Shown here piece after piece: positions 42,293 through 52,327 of a stretch of DNA of 64,000 nucleotides (position 1 is its first letter; each line of letters opens with the position of its first letter). The DNA is from Flavobacterium sp. Lineage in GTDB: Bacteria > Bacteroidota > Bacteroidia > Flavobacteriales > Flavobacteriaceae. Position numbers and translations under genes: made by a program. The notes below the pieces were generated by a model. The model was given only the letters and a program-made list of their open reading frames with translations. It searched no databases and was not told the origin of the DNA. The stretch is taken from assembly GCF_013823965.1 (NCBI RefSeq), contig NZ_PNNA01000032.1, forward strand, positions 62,001 to 126,000, written 5' to 3'.

Positions 42293-44575
42293 TCATTTTT
42301 TTGGTTTTGACCCCATATAAAATGTCAATTTACTTCCATCCGTAATGTTATCGTGGTTTATAAACAAAGTTGGCAAAGGTTTTCCGTTTAGCAGGATTTT
42401 TTGAACGTAAACATTTTTGTCTTTTTGATTAATTACGTCTATTGTAAATGTTTTTCCATTTTCTAAAGTCAACACCGCATTGTTTACCAATGGCGATCCA
42501 ATGGCATATTCGTTTGAACCTGGTGCAACCGGATAAAATCCCAAGGAAGAAAAAATATACCAAGCACTCATTTGTCCGCAATCGTCATTTCCTCCCAAAC
42601 CATCAGCTGTTGGTTTGTATTGCATTTGCATTATTTTTCGAACCTGAAATTGTGTTTTCCAAGGTTGATTTGTCCAATTGTAAAAATAAGCCACATGGTG
42701 CGCAGGCTCATTTCCGTGAACATAACCGCCAATAATTCCTTCTCTGGTGATGTCTTCTGTTTCTGCAAAAAAGGAATCAGGCAAATGCATCGAAAACAAG
42801 GTGTCTAAACGGGATGAAAATGCTGTTGTTCCGCCCATTTTGGCAATCAATTCGGTTGGATTATGGGGAACAAAAAAACTGTAATTCCAACTATTTCCTT
42901 CAATAAATCCTTGACCGTGCGTCGACAAAGCATCAAAATTGGTTTTAAAAGTTCCATTTGCCAATTTGGGTTGCATGAATCTTGTAGTGTCGTTAAAATT
43001 ATTTTGCCAATTTGTGGATCGTTTAATAAACTCTTCATAAACGTCTTGCCTGTTTAATTTTTTGGCCAATTGCGCAATGCACCAATCATCGTAGGCGTAT
43101 TCTAAAGTATTGGAAACGGAAGTTCCATTTTCTTCATCAGGTATAAAACCTAAATCCATATAAGAACCAATTCCTTCATAATTTCGATGTTTTGCTGTTG
43201 CTACACAAGCATTCAAGGCTTCGTTTGGGTCGCCATCATAAACGCCTTTGAGAATGGCATCTGCAATGACCGAAACGCTGTGATAACCGCTCATACACCA
43301 ATTATCATTGGAATAATGCGACCAAATGGGCAACATGTGCAAGGCACTTTGATGGTAATGAGCCATCATCGATTTTACCATATCGTTATTTCGGGAAGGC
43401 TGAATGATGTTAAAAAAAGGATGCAGCGCCCGATAAGTATCCCACAAAGAAAACGTGCTGTAATTGGTAAAACCATTGGCTAAATGAATGTCTTGATCCA
43501 AGCCTTTGTATTCTCCATTCACGTCGGTATAAACGGTCGGATTGATGAAAGTGTGATACATGGCGGTATAAAAATTTACCTTGGTGTCTTCCGAAGCTTC
43601 GATTTTAATTTTGTTCAGTTCTGTATTCCATAATTTTTGAGCATTGGTTTTTACTTTTTCAAAATCCCAATCCCTAATTTCGGATTGCATATTTTCCAAA
43701 GCATTTTCTTGGCTTACAGATGACAACGCCAATTTTATTTTGATTTTTTCAGACTCCTCGGTTTTAAAATCAAAATACATTCGAATCCTTTTTCCTGCTA
43801 TTTCCGGAAAGTTTTTCGATTGATCAAATTTCCTCCAAAATCCACGATACGCTTGTTTGGTATCATAATTTTTCTGGCCATAACTGATAAATGGTTTTGA
43901 AAACGACATAGCAAAATACACGGTTCGAGTTCGTGCCCAGCCATTTGTTTGGCGATAGCCCGTAATCAAGGTGTCGTTAACCACTCGCACGTAAGTCCAA
44001 ACGTTTTTTTCTTCATAATTATAAATACCGGCCATCAAATCAAGAATAATATGACTTTCCTCCGATTTTGGAAAGGTATATTGATGCATTCCAACTCTGG
44101 TACTTGCCGTCATTTCGGCGATAATGGCATCATCATCTAGTTTTACTTTATAATAACCAGCTTCGGAAATTTCGTTAGAATGAGAGAATGCAGAACGATA
44201 ACCGCTTTTTGAATTTGAAGTAGTTCCGGGATTCAATTGCAGTTTTCCTTGCGTTGGCATAACCAAAAAATCACCAAGGTCTGAATGTCCCGTTCCACTA
44301 AAATGGGTGTGACTGAAGCCTACAATAGTTTTGTCTTCATATTTATAACCTGCACAATATTTATATACATCGCCATTGTATTTCCCGTTCAATTCATAGG
44401 ATAAAGTATCCGTTTCCGGACTCAATTGCACTGCTCCAAACGGCACCGTTGCACCGGGATAAGTATGTCCCATTTTTTCGGAACCAATGATGGGTTTTAC
44501 ATATTTAATTAAATTTTGCTGTGCATTAACACAATTAAAATGGAGTAAAAGAATAACAAATAAGAAGTATTTCAT
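42293..44575 (-). CDS. GH92 family alpha-mannosidase, secreted
   Basis: A 760-residue glycoside hydrolase family 92 protein. The start at MKYFLFVILLLHFNCVNAQ (44575) gives a clean signal peptide; 23 in-frame codons upstream are unlikely to be translated. The N-terminal beta-sandwich opens VKPIIGSEKMGHTYPGATVPFG. The catalytic barrel shows SLWDTYRALHP, GNSWNYSFFVPHN, HGNEPAHHVAYFYNW and GNDDCGQMSAWYIFSSLGFYP. Members are Ca2+-dependent exo-mannosidases acting on N-glycan mannose. It stands alone here with no SusC/SusD pair, so it is not in a recognisable polysaccharide utilisation locus. Confidence 0.93.
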   Translation of the reverse strand: MKYFLFVILLLHFNCVNAQQNLIKYVKPIIGSEKMGHTYPGATVPFGAVQLSPETDTLSYELNGKYNGDVYKYCAGYKYEDKTIVGFSHTHFSGTGHSDLGDFLVMPTQGKLQLNPGTTSNSKSGYRSAFSHSNEISEAGYYKVKLDDDAIIAEMTASTRVGMHQYTFPKSEESHIILDLMAGIYNYEEKNVWTYVRVVNDTLITGYRQTNGWARTRTVYFAMSFSKPFISYGQKNYDTKQAYRGFWRKFDQSKNFPEIAGKRIRMYFDFKTEESEKIKIKLALSSVSQENALENMQSEIRDWDFEKVKTNAQKLWNTELNKIKIEASEDTKVNFYTAMYHTFINPTVYTDVNGEYKGLDQDIHLANGFTNYSTFSLWDTYRALHPFFNIIQPSRNNDMVKSMMAHYHQSALHMLPIWSHYSNDNWCMSGYHSVSVIADAILKGVYDGDPNEALNACVATAKHRNYEGIGSYMDLGFIPDEENGTSVSNTLEYAYDDWCIAQLAKKLNRQDVYEEFIKRSTNWQNNFNDTTRFMQPKLANGTFKTNFDALSTHGQGFIEGNSWNYSFFVPHNPTELIAKMGGTTAFSSRLDTLFSMHLPDSFFAETEDITREGIIGGYVHGNEPAHHVAYFYNWTNQPWKTQFQVRKIMQMQYKPTADGLGGNDDCGQMSAWYIFSSLGFYPVAPGSNEYAIGSPLVNNAVLTLENGKTFTIDVINQKDKNVYVQKILLNGKPLPTLFINHDNITDGSKLTFYMGSKPKK

Positions 44576-44806
44576 TTGGAAAAATATTGAATGGTTGCTT
44601 AAACGCCGTTTGGTAAAAATAGTTTTTAGAATAAAATAGGACAACTATTCAGGGATAATTTTTTCATAAATGTAACAACTATTTTTACAATTGGACAAGT
44701 AATTTTTATTCCAATGACTTATTCTCTGGAATAATCATGAAATAAATACTCATAAATCAATTTAAGGAAACTTATTGTTGTTTTTTACTACAACTTAAAA
44801 CAAAAA

Positions 44807-45769
44807 CTATTCTCTTGGCAACATAACCGTGGCGGTAATATGTTCCAAAACCTCGAAAGCCGTCTCGGCCATTTTGTTTCCCTTGTTGTCCAAAAGCGGG
44901 TTTATCTCCACAAATTCAATACAAACCACTTTTTTGGTTTCGATAATTTGATCCATAATGGCGATAATTTCATATTGGTCAAACCCTCTTGGAACCGGCG
45001 TTCCCGTTCCATAAGATATCAAATCGCAATCCATCGAATCCACATCAAATGAAAGATACAAAATGTCGCAATGGGAGAGTTTGTCCAATGCTTCTTTCAC
45101 GCAAGTTTTGAGGCCGCGATACCGGATTTCGGCTACTTTGTAATTCCGGATTTTATATTTTTCTATTTGCTTTTCTTCAGCTTCTTCCGTATCGCGAAGG
45201 CCAAAATATACAATGTTTTGGGGCAATACTTTTGCTCCTTTGCAACCAATATTTTTCAATTCTTCCCAATAATGTTGGGTTTCTGGAGCCAATTCGTTGA
45301 TCTGGCAACTCAAATTGTCATCGGCAATCGCGGCAGACAAAGGCATTCCGTGAATATTTCCTGATGGCGAAGTGTAAGGCGAATGCAAATCGGCATGGGC
45401 ATCAATCCAAATGACTCCCAATGTTTGCTTGGGATAAACGGATTTTATCGCACTTATCGTTCCCAAAGCTGAAGAATGGTCACCCGACAAAACAATGGGA
45501 AAGAAATTAGCTTCCAAATTTTTCTTGACCGTGGCGCAAACTCTCGTGCATTGTTCTACAACGTGTTCAATTCTCTTGGCAAACGTGCTTCGGTTTTTGT
45601 CATAAATCGACTCGTTGTGCGTTTTTACGTCTTCAAACGGAAACTGGTTAAAATAAGCGCTATTCTGGTTGATGGCCGCAATTTCAATGGCATCAACTCC
45701 CATATCCGACCCTCTTGTTCCTGCGCCAATGTCAGACCGATTCTTTATCAATTTAATTATGGCTTCCAT
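44807..45769 (-). CDS. Arginase
   Basis: A 320-residue ureohydrolase. The binuclear manganese motifs are present: SGDHSSALG, WIDAHADLHSP and SFDVDSMD. The RGSDMGVDAIEIA start and TGTPVPRGFDQYE are more arginase-like than agmatinase-like. It hydrolyses arginine to ornithine and urea; ornithine is then used by the aminotransferase encoded 9 bases upstream. A divergent Lrp-family gene probably controls the pair. Formimidoylglutamase is a less likely alternative. The 231 bases downstream toward GH92 hold no gene I can see. Confidence 0.88.
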   Translation of the reverse strand: MEAIIKLIKNRSDIGAGTRGSDMGVDAIEIAAINQNSAYFNQFPFEDVKTHNESIYDKNRSTFAKRIEHVVEQCTRVCATVKKNLEANFFPIVLSGDHSSALGTISAIKSVYPKQTLGVIWIDAHADLHSPYTSPSGNIHGMPLSAAIADDNLSCQINELAPETQHYWEELKNIGCKGAKVLPQNIVYFGLRDTEEAEEKQIEKYKIRNYKVAEIRYRGLKTCVKEALDKLSHCDILYLSFDVDSMDCDLISYGTGTPVPRGFDQYEIIAIMDQIIETKKVVCIEFVEINPLLDNKGNKMAETAFEVLEHITATVMLPRE

Positions 45770-45778
45770 ATGAGGCTG

Positions 45779-47062
45779 TTATTTGAAATCATTTAGCGAT
45801 TTTTCTATAATGGCAAGACATTCCTGAATTTGACTTTCGGTTATCACCAATGGTGGTGCAAAACGAATTTTGTTGCCATGCGTTGGTTTTGCCAATAGTC
45901 CGTTTTCACTGAATTTCATGCAAATATCCCAAGCTAAATCCGATTCTTCGTCACTGTTGATAACAATGGCATTTAACAATCCTTTACCTCGAACTAATTT
46001 AATGATTGAGTTTCTTGAAGCAATATCGTTCAATCCTTTTCTCAAAATTATCCCCAGTTTTTCGGCATTGGCGGCGAGATTTTCTTCTTTTACGACCTCA
46101 AGCGCGGCGATGGCTACGGCCGCTGCAATTGGATTTCCACCGAAAGTGGAACCGTGTTGTCCCGGTTTGATTACGTTCATAATTTCGTCATTTGTCAAAA
46201 CCGCCGAAACTGGATAAACGCCACCCGAAATCGCTTTTCCCAAAATAAGAATATCAGGTTTTACTTCCGGTTTATTTTCGCATCCATTTTCACATGAGCA
46301 ATTCCCGCAAGTTGCGAGCAATCTTCCGGTTCTGGCAATACCTGTTTGCACTTCATCAGCGATAAACAAAGCATTGTATTTTTCGCAAAGTGCTTTGGCT
46401 TTCGCCAAATATCCGTCGGCAGGCACGTAAACTCCGGCTTCACCTTGAATAGGTTCTACCAAGAATCCAGCGATATTTGGTGTTGATTTCAATACATTTT
46501 CCAAAGCATCGATATCATCATAAGGAATTTTTATAAATCCGGCGGTGAAAGGACCAAAACTTTTACGAGCACTTTCATCATTGGAAAACGAAATAATGGT
46601 TGTGGTTCTTCCATGAAAATTGTTTTCGCAAACGATGATTTGCGCTTGGTTTTCAGGAATACCCTTTACTTCATAAGCCCATTTTCGGCATAATTTAAGA
46701 GCCGTTTCTACCGCTTCGGCACCTGTGTTCATTGGCAACACTTTGTCAAAACCAAAATATTTGGTTACATATTCTTCAAAATTTCCCAATTGGTCGTTAT
46801 AAAAGGCACGCGATGTCAAGGTCAATGTTTGCGCTTGTTTGATCATTGCATTCACAATTTTTGGATGACAATGTCCTTGGTTCACGGCAGAATAAGCCGA
46901 TAGGAAATCAAAATATTTTTTGTCGTCCATATCCCAAACAAAAACACCTTCTCCCCTTTTTAAAACCACGGGCAACGGATGGTAATTGTGAGCTCCGTAT
47001 TTATTTTCTTTTGCTATCATTGCTGATGCTTTTGAAGAAAGTGTTTGATGTATTTGTTCCAT
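45779..47062 (-). CDS. rocD: Ornithine-oxo-acid aminotransferase
   Basis: A 427-residue class III PLP-dependent aminotransferase. It opens [21 protein letters not shown] and shows [20 protein letters not shown], the PLP-phosphate Asp in [14 protein letters not shown] and the Schiff-base Lys in [11 protein letters not shown] short Cys-rich insertion ([13 protein letters not shown], near residue 245) is unusual for the family. It converts ornithine and 2-oxoglutarate to glutamate semialdehyde and glutamate. It is first in a two-gene operon with arginase. Confidence 0.94.
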   Translation of the reverse strand: MEQIHQTLSSKASAMIAKENKYGAHNYHPLPVVLKRGEGVFVWDMDDKKYFDFLSAYSAVNQGHCHPKIVNAMIKQAQTLTLTSRAFYNDQLGNFEEYVTKYFGFDKVLPMNTGAEAVETALKLCRKWAYEVKGIPENQAQIIVCENNFHGRTTTIISFSNDESARKSFGPFTAGFIKIPYDDIDALENVLKSTPNIAGFLVEPIQGEAGVYVPADGYLAKAKALCEKYNALFIADEVQTGIARTGRLLATCGNCSCENGCENKPEVKPDILILGKAISGGVYPVSAVLTNDEIMNVIKPGQHGSTFGGNPIAAAVAIAALEVVKEENLAANAEKLGIILRKGLNDIASRNSIIKLVRGKGLLNAIVINSDEESDLAWDICMKFSENGLLAKPTHGNKIRFAPPLVITESQIQECLAIIEKSLNDFK

Positions 47063-47133
47063 AATCCAATGTTTTTAAGATATTTGATTACAAAATTAAT
47101 ATTATTTTTTATTTAGCAATTTAAAATAATAAT

Positions 47134-47155
47134 TTTGACTTACATTTGAGTCAAA
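47134..47155. promoter_or_regulatory. Inverted repeat upstream of the Lrp gene
   Basis: Seven-base arms TTTGACT and AGTCAAA separated by 8 bases, between the divergent rocD and Lrp-family genes. Further half-sites (AAGTCAT, AAGTCAA) follow before the Lrp ATG. The arrangement suits Lrp/AsnC binding and control of both genes. Confidence 0.6.
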
Positions 47156-47209
47156 TAAGTCATATTTAATTTATATTATAAAATTTAAGTCAATTTAATT
47201 TAAAATTGT

Positions 47210-47662
47210 ATGGAAAAACTGGACAAATTTGATATATTTATCATCAAGGAATTAGAAAAAGACGGACGAATGGCCTATTCGACAATTGCCGCCAATTTGA
47301 AAATTTCAAACACTATGGTACACCAACGCGTCAATCGGTTGATGGAACATGGTATTCTTCTTGGAATAAAACCAGTATTGAACGAAAAAAAAATTGGGTA
47401 CGATTGGGGCGCTTTCACGGGAATTACCTTGAATAAAGACCAAGATTCGTCTCGAATAATTGAAGAATTGAAAAAAATTCCAGAAATCACGGAATGTTAT
47501 TATATATCAGGCTTATACACGCTTTACATCAAAATCATAGCCCGAGATCATGAGCACATGCGGAAGGTGCTTTATGAAAAAATTGACAATATTCCCGGTA
47601 TTTCAAAAACCGATTCCATTATGGAATTGGGTTGTGCCTTTAAACGCAATGTTACTTTGTAA
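47210..47662 (+). CDS. Lrp/AsnC-family transcriptional regulator
   Basis: A 150-residue regulator with N-terminal HTH (about 5-55, FIIKELEKDGRMAYSTIAANLKIS and HQRVNRLMEHG) and a RAM ligand domain (about 65-145). It is divergent from the arginine-catabolic pair across a 147-base region with an inverted repeat, so it is the likely regulator responding to arginine, ornithine or another amino acid. The ligand is not known from sequence. Confidence 0.92.
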   Translation: MEKLDKFDIFIIKELEKDGRMAYSTIAANLKISNTMVHQRVNRLMEHGILLGIKPVLNEKKIGYDWGAFTGITLNKDQDSSRIIEELKKIPEITECYYISGLYTLYIKIIARDHEHMRKVLYEKIDNIPGISKTDSIMELGCAFKRNVTL

Positions 47663-47755
47663 ACATTGTCCTCTTTGTAAAAATCATCTAATTAACAACT
47701 GTTTATAAACAACTATTCTTTTTTATTTCAGATATTTGTCAGAAACAATATCGTC

Positions 47756-48529
47756 ATGAAAAATATCAACTATTTCTTTTTAGCCATTTTATCGTATGCA
47801 AGCGTTTCGTTTGCCCAATTAAAACCCGTGAAATACAAGGACGGAACTCAAGTTTTAAACGGTTTTGAAATTCAACCTTCGAAAAAAAACCTGCAAAAAC
47901 CCGGAATTTTGATACTTCCTGCTTGGATGGGAATCGATAAATTGTCCAAAGATACCGCCGAGAACTTGGCAAAATTGGGCTATTATGCATTTATTGCAGA
48001 TATTTATGGCGAAGGAAATTACCCAAAAGACTATAAAGAAGCAGGACAAAATGCCGGTTTCTACAAAACTAATTTCAAGGATTACCAAAAACGAATTGCC
48101 TTGGCATTGGAACAGTTGATTCGCTCGGGTGCAAATCCGGAAAACATAGTCGTTATCGGTTATTGTTTTGGAGGAACTGGAGCGTTAGAAGTGGCTCGAG
48201 GACATTTGAACGTAAAAGGTGTCGTTTCTTTCCACGGAGGATTGGGCAAAGCGGCAACAAGACCAACAGAGCCAATTTCTGCCAAGGTTTTGGTTTGCCA
48301 TGGAGCGGATGACCCATACGAATCCAAGGAAGAAATCACGGCTTTCCAACAGGAAATGCGCGACACAAAAGCCGACTGGCAGATGATTTATTATGCCAAT
48401 GCGGTACATTCTTTTACCAATCCTGAATCTGGAAACGATAATTCGAAAGGTGCAGCTTACAACGAAAAAGCAGCAAAACGTTCTTGGGAACACTTGAAAC
48501 TTTTCTTGAATGAAGTGCTGAAAAAATAG
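47756..48529 (+). CDS. Dienelactone hydrolase family protein, exported
   Basis: A 257-residue alpha/beta hydrolase with signal peptide MKNINYFFLAILSYASVSFAQ. The nucleophile is Cys in GYCFGGTGALE, the acid is in CHGADDPYESKEE, and the His is in ANAVHSFTNPESG, the Cys-Asp-His triad of dienelactone hydrolases. The natural substrate of exported members is unknown. It is 31 bases before the M28 peptidase gene and probably co-transcribed. Confidence 0.88.
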   Translation: MKNINYFFLAILSYASVSFAQLKPVKYKDGTQVLNGFEIQPSKKNLQKPGILILPAWMGIDKLSKDTAENLAKLGYYAFIADIYGEGNYPKDYKEAGQNAGFYKTNFKDYQKRIALALEQLIRSGANPENIVVIGYCFGGTGALEVARGHLNVKGVVSFHGGLGKAATRPTEPISAKVLVCHGADDPYESKEEITAFQQEMRDTKADWQMIYYANAVHSFTNPESGNDNSKGAAYNEKAAKRSWEHLKLFLNEVLKK

Positions 48530-48560
48530 CCTTTTGTATTAATCAAAATCAATATTTTAG

Positions 48561-49580
48561 ATGAAAAAAATAATTCTTATAAGTACGCTATTTCTCTTGA
48601 GCATAAGTTGCTCCAGTCAAGTAGGCAAAGTGAACCGTGTTGATCCTGCCGAATACATCAATACCATCACTGCTGTAGATTTAAAAAAGCATCTTCTTGT
48701 AATCGCTTCCGATGAAATGGAAGGCCGTCAAACGGGTTCTTCCGGACAAAAAAAAGCGGGAGATTATCTCATAAACCAATATAAAACAAACACGGTTCCT
48801 TTTCCAAAAGGAGCAACGGATTATTACCAAAGAATTCCGGCTTCCTTCCTGAATGCCATTCGCAATGATAATTTGTCCGATTCCGAAAATATCTGGGCTT
48901 TTATCGAAGGTTCCGAAAAACCAGACGAGATTGTCGTGATTTCGGCTCATTACGATCACATTGGTGTAATAAACGGTGAAGTGTACAATGGAGCCGATGA
49001 TGATGGCTCTGGAACCGTGGCTTTGCTGGAAATTGCCCAAGCATTTGAAACCGCAAAAAAAGAAGGCAATGGCCCGAAACGTTCCATCTTGTTTCTTCAT
49101 GTAACCGGCGAAGAACACGGATTATTGGGGTCCAGTTATTATTCCCAAAATCCCTTGTTTCCGTTGGCCAATACCGTTGCTGACATCAATATCGACATGA
49201 TTGGTCGTCACGACCAATTCCATAATGATTCCAGCAATTATGTTTATCTCATTGGGTCCGATTATCTTTCGAGCGATTTGCACAACATTTGCGAAGCTGC
49301 CAATACAAACTATTCTAAACTGTTTTTGGATTACAAATACAATGACAGAAACGATCCCAACCGTTTCTATTACCGTTCCGATCATTATAATTTTGCCAAA
49401 AACGGGATTCCCTCGGTTTTTCTTTTTAGCGGAGTGCATGCTGATTACCACAAAGCCACGGACGAAGTTGATAAAATCGAGTTTGATGTTTTAGCCAAAA
49501 GAACCCAATTCGCCTTTGCCATTGCTTGGGAATTGGCCAACAGGGAAAATCGTCCCGTGGTGGACAAAAGCGGGAATTGA
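48561..49580 (+). CDS. M28 family metallopeptidase, lipoprotein
   Basis: A 339-residue zinc aminopeptidase-like protein. The N-terminus MKKIILISTLFLLSISCSSQ has a lipobox Cys at 17. Zinc ligands and catalytic residues appear in order: SAHYDHIG (His), NGADDDGSG (Asp), GEEHGLLGS (Glu pair), NIDMIGRHD (Asp) and SGVHADYH (His). It should act in the periplasm or at the outer membrane on short peptides. It follows the dienelactone hydrolase gene. Confidence 0.92.
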   Translation: MKKIILISTLFLLSISCSSQVGKVNRVDPAEYINTITAVDLKKHLLVIASDEMEGRQTGSSGQKKAGDYLINQYKTNTVPFPKGATDYYQRIPASFLNAIRNDNLSDSENIWAFIEGSEKPDEIVVISAHYDHIGVINGEVYNGADDDGSGTVALLEIAQAFETAKKEGNGPKRSILFLHVTGEEHGLLGSSYYSQNPLFPLANTVADINIDMIGRHDQFHNDSSNYVYLIGSDYLSSDLHNICEAANTNYSKLFLDYKYNDRNDPNRFYYRSDHYNFAKNGIPSVFLFSGVHADYHKATDEVDKIEFDVLAKRTQFAFAIAWELANRENRPVVDKSGN

Positions 49581-49627
49581 TTGTTAAAAGAAGAATAAAT
49601 TTGGTCAGGAAATTACATAATTTTTTT

Positions 49628-49679
49628 ACCGCAGATTCGCAGATTTTTAAATCATTTTTTAAATCCGAGAATCTGCGGT
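49628..49679. terminator. Bidirectional hairpin between M28 peptidase and ACR3 genes
   Basis: The 11-bp arms ACCGCAGATTC and GAATCTGCGGT flank an A+T-rich centre, with T runs on both outer sides. It lies between convergent genes. The sequence resembles the flavobacterial intergenic repeat words at 31623-31775, so it may be a repeat copy serving as terminator. Confidence 0.75.
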
Positions 49680-49704
49680 TATTTTTATATGATAGTATTT
49701 AGTT

Positions 49705-50772
49705 TTATTGATTCAAGAAGTATTTTTTTCTGAACCAAAAGGCAACATTTACCAAAGCTATCAAAGCCGGAACTTCTACCAAAGGCCCAATGACACCTGC
49801 AAAAGCCTGACCACTATTGATACCAAAAACACCAATGGCTACAGCAATGGCCAATTCAAAGTTGTTGCCTGTTGCGGTAAAAGCGATAGCCGTAGCTTTC
49901 GAATAATCGGCACCAAAATACTTCCCGATCAAGAAACTTATGATGAACATTATGGTAAAATAGATTACCAAAGGAAGCGCTATTCGCAACACATCAAAAG
50001 GAATTTGAACAATCAATTCTCCTTTCAGGCTGAACATCAAAACAATCGTAAAAAGTAATGAAATCAGTGTTATTGGAGAAATAAAAGGAACGTATTTTGT
50101 TTCAAACCATTCTGAACCTTTAAGTGCGATTAACGCATACCTACTGACAATTCCCATTACAAAAGGAATCCCTAGATAAATACCCACGCTTTCGGCAATT
50201 TGACCAATGCTGATGTTGACTTCAAAGCCGGTATAACCAAAGTAAGGTGGCAAAATTGTAATGAAAACATAGGCATAAACGCTGTACAACAACACTTGAA
50301 AAATACTGTTCAAGGCGATTAAACCTGCCGCATATTCTCGGTTTCCATCGGCTAAATCATTCCAAACTACGACCATCGCAATACAACGTGCCAAACCAAT
50401 CAGGATGACGCCAATCATGTATTCGGGATAGCCGTTTAGTAACAACAATGCCAAGAAAAACATCAAAATTGGTCCGACAACCCAGTTCAAGAACAGGGAT
50501 GCTCCAAGGACTTTGGTGTTTTTGAACACCTCTCCCATTTGTTCGTATTTTACTTTAGCCAAAGGCGGATACATCATTAATATCAAGCCAATTGCCAACG
50601 GAATATTGGTGGTTCCATTTGAAAAGGAATTGATGAAATTCCCACTCGAAGGAATGAAATAACCAATCAAAACTCCCAAAGCCATCGCCAAGAAAATCCA
50701 AAGGGTAAGGTAATTGTCGAGAAAGCTCAATTTCTTTCTTTCCACAACTGGTGCACAATGATTTGCTGACAT
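49705..50772 (-). CDS. arsB: ACR3-family arsenite efflux transporter
   Basis: A 355-residue carrier with about ten helices. The ACR3 hallmarks are present: [18 protein letters not shown] at the front, [16 protein letters not shown] (helix 4 region with the Cys essential for As(III)), and [35 protein letters not shown] near the C-terminus. It exports arsenite with proton antiport. It lies 2 bases after the arsenate-reductase-like gene and is last in the arsenic block. Confidence 0.94.
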   Translation of the reverse strand: MSANHCAPVVERKKLSFLDNYLTLWIFLAMALGVLIGYFIPSSGNFINSFSNGTTNIPLAIGLILMMYPPLAKVKYEQMGEVFKNTKVLGASLFLNWVVGPILMFFLALLLLNGYPEYMIGVILIGLARCIAMVVVWNDLADGNREYAAGLIALNSIFQVLLYSVYAYVFITILPPYFGYTGFEVNISIGQIAESVGIYLGIPFVMGIVSRYALIALKGSEWFETKYVPFISPITLISLLFTIVLMFSLKGELIVQIPFDVLRIALPLVIYFTIMFIISFLIGKYFGADYSKATAIAFTATGNNFELAIAVAIGVFGINSGQAFAGVIGPLVEVPALIALVNVAFWFRKKYFLNQ

Positions 50773-50774
50773 AT

Positions 50775-51407
50775 TTATTTTTTTATTTGGGAGAATACAT
50801 AAAACATTTCGGTGGCAATTTGCACACTTCTTTCCTCATATTTTTCGGCTTGTTCAGACGTGTTATCAAAAGCTTTTGGGTCTTCAAAAGTCATTGGAAT
50901 ACGTTTTTCCGCTCCAGCAATAAACGGACAACCTTGGTCGGCTGAGGAACAAGTCAGAATAGCTGCAAACTCGCTTTGTGGATTGAAATCGTCGTCAAAA
51001 GTTTTCGAAAAACAAATTACTGGATGCGCATTTTCCGAATATTTTATCGCATAAACAGGATTGTTTCCTTCGGCAATGGTCTTGATTTGAAAGCCTTGTT
51101 TTGCCAATGTTTTGGCAGCCATCGGGAACATTGCCGTAGCTTCGGTTCCACCCGAATAGCAAAATACGTTTTTAATATTGTAATGAGCTGCTGCTGTTTG
51201 CGCCCAAACTTGCGACAAATGACTTCTTCTGGAATTGTGCGTGCAAATCAAGTTCAAACGAATTTCTTGATTTTTGCTGGCTTTACCTTGGATAAAATCA
51301 ACAAGCGGTTGCAAAACGATTTTTCGTTCATCGGAAATACTTTCGAAGTTTAAAGTATTGATAACTTTTTCAATTTCTGGGAAAAGGATGTTTTTGGTTG
51401 ATGTCAT
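50775..51407 (-). CDS. Low-molecular-weight phosphatase-type arsenate reductase
   Basis: A 210-residue protein with an LMW protein-tyrosine-phosphatase P-loop CTHNSRRS (about residues 51-58, C-x5-R) after an N-terminal extension of about 45 residues. Further cysteines occur in PVICFSKT and [12 protein letters not shown], a plausible relay to regenerate the active Cys, as in thioredoxin-coupled ArsC. The expected reaction is As(V) to As(III) in the cytoplasm. It sits directly before the ACR3 gene. Confidence 0.87.
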   Translation of the reverse strand: MTSTKNILFPEIEKVINTLNFESISDERKIVLQPLVDFIQGKASKNQEIRLNLICTHNSRRSHLSQVWAQTAAAHYNIKNVFCYSGGTEATAMFPMAAKTLAKQGFQIKTIAEGNNPVYAIKYSENAHPVICFSKTFDDDFNPQSEFAAILTCSSADQGCPFIAGAEKRIPMTFEDPKAFDNTSEQAEKYEERSVQIATEMFYVFSQIKK

Positions 51408-51433
51408 TTATATTAGTTTTATTCATTTAAAAA

Positions 51434-51904
51434 TTAGCAACAGCTTCCGCCTGGAGTGCAGCAGCTTTGTTCAATTTTAATATCCGATAATCTTACTTTT
51501 TGTTTTTCAGCAGGAATGCCACATTGGTCTTGAGCCAAACAAGCGGTTTGTTTGTCTAGTAAAACAAAGTCGTTTCCGTTGGAATCCAAATCGTATTTAC
51601 CAATGGTTTGTGCTTGGTATTCCACTTCTATTTCAAAATCCTCGATACCCAAAACCTTTTCGGATAATTCGATGATGTTGAGTAATTTTTGGGGTTTCAA
51701 ACGGTGTTCGAAATCGTTGGCATCCCATAACTGGAAATTCACCACGGTTTCCTTGCGAACCGTTCCGCCACAATCGATGAAGTTTTTGGTAATCAATCCC
51801 ACTTCGGTCACGTGAAAATGTTCCGGCACCGAAGTACCGTCAGGCAAAAGGAAATTTACTGCTTCTACTGACTTCAAAATGTTTTTTGCTTGAGATAGTT
51901 TCAT
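51434..51904 (-). CDS. DUF6428 family protein of ars operons
   Basis: A 156-residue protein ending in CCTPGGSCC, with two vicinal cysteine pairs able to bind As(III), plus another Cys pair in KQTACLAQDQCGIP. I recognise it as the DUF6428 family that accompanies arsR and arsC in Bacteroidota. Function unknown; arsenic binding or chaperoning is inferred from the cysteines. It lies 16 bases after arsR and 26 bases before the arsenate reductase gene. Confidence 0.75.
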   Translation of the reverse strand: MKLSQAKNILKSVEAVNFLLPDGTSVPEHFHVTEVGLITKNFIDCGGTVRKETVVNFQLWDANDFEHRLKPQKLLNIIELSEKVLGIEDFEIEVEYQAQTIGKYDLDSNGNDFVLLDKQTACLAQDQCGIPAEKQKVRLSDIKIEQSCCTPGGSCC

Positions 51905-51920
51905 TTGTATTGAATTTAAA

Positions 51921-52253
51921 TTAACAACATTGATTTTTATTTTTTTCCAAATGATTGGTAACTTCTTGGAAAAAGCCTTTTATTTTTTCGAATCCCAGTT
52001 CGTCGATGCAGTAACAAATAGATGCACCTTCGAAGTTTCCCTTGATTAAACCTGCATTTTTCAGCTCCTTCAAATGCTGCGAAACCGTTGGCTGGGCCAA
52101 AGGCAATTCGTTTACTATATCGCCGCAAATGCAAGTATCTACTTTTAGCAAGTATTCAATTATGGCGATTCGTGCCGGATGTCCCAATGCTTTGGCAAGA
52201 ATCGCCAATTCATTTTGTTGGTCTGTAAATTGTTCTGTTTTGGATGCTCCCAT
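51921..52253 (-). CDS. arsR: ArsR-family repressor (proximal)
   Basis: A 110-residue ArsR/SmtB winged-helix repressor. The start at [13 protein letters not shown] (52253) is preferred to an upstream in-frame ATG that would cross the palindrome. [11 protein letters not shown] carries the Cys pair that binds As(III) in the recognition-helix region, followed by [22 protein letters not shown]. It ends CC. It heads the sub-operon arsR, DUF6428, arsC, ACR3. It is close in sequence to the distal ArsR at 55318-55620. Confidence 0.92.
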   Translation of the reverse strand: MGASKTEQFTDQQNELAILAKALGHPARIAIIEYLLKVDTCICGDIVNELPLAQPTVSQHLKELKNAGLIKGNFEGASICYCIDELGFEKIKGFFQEVTNHLEKNKNQCC

Positions 52254-52265
52254 CGTTATATTTTT

Positions 52266-52277
52266 ATATTGCAATAT
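52266..52277. promoter_or_regulatory. Palindrome at the proximal arsR start
   Basis: ATATTGCAATAT, a perfect 12-bp palindrome 13 bases before the arsR ATG, extended on the minus strand by an ATCGTAATATTGCAAT context. This resembles the TTCGTAA...CGAA sites of the distal arsR and suggests an internal, repressible promoter in the block. Confidence 0.5.
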
Positions 52278-52327
52278 TACGATATATATTTGTAAAGACA
52301 AAATTATTTTTTGAACTTATCAATTAT

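Noticed and set aside
44641..44700. TGTAACAACTATTTTTACA before the GH92 gene as a further GTAAC-type site
   Set aside because: The right arm and spacing do not match GTAAC-N4-GTTAC.
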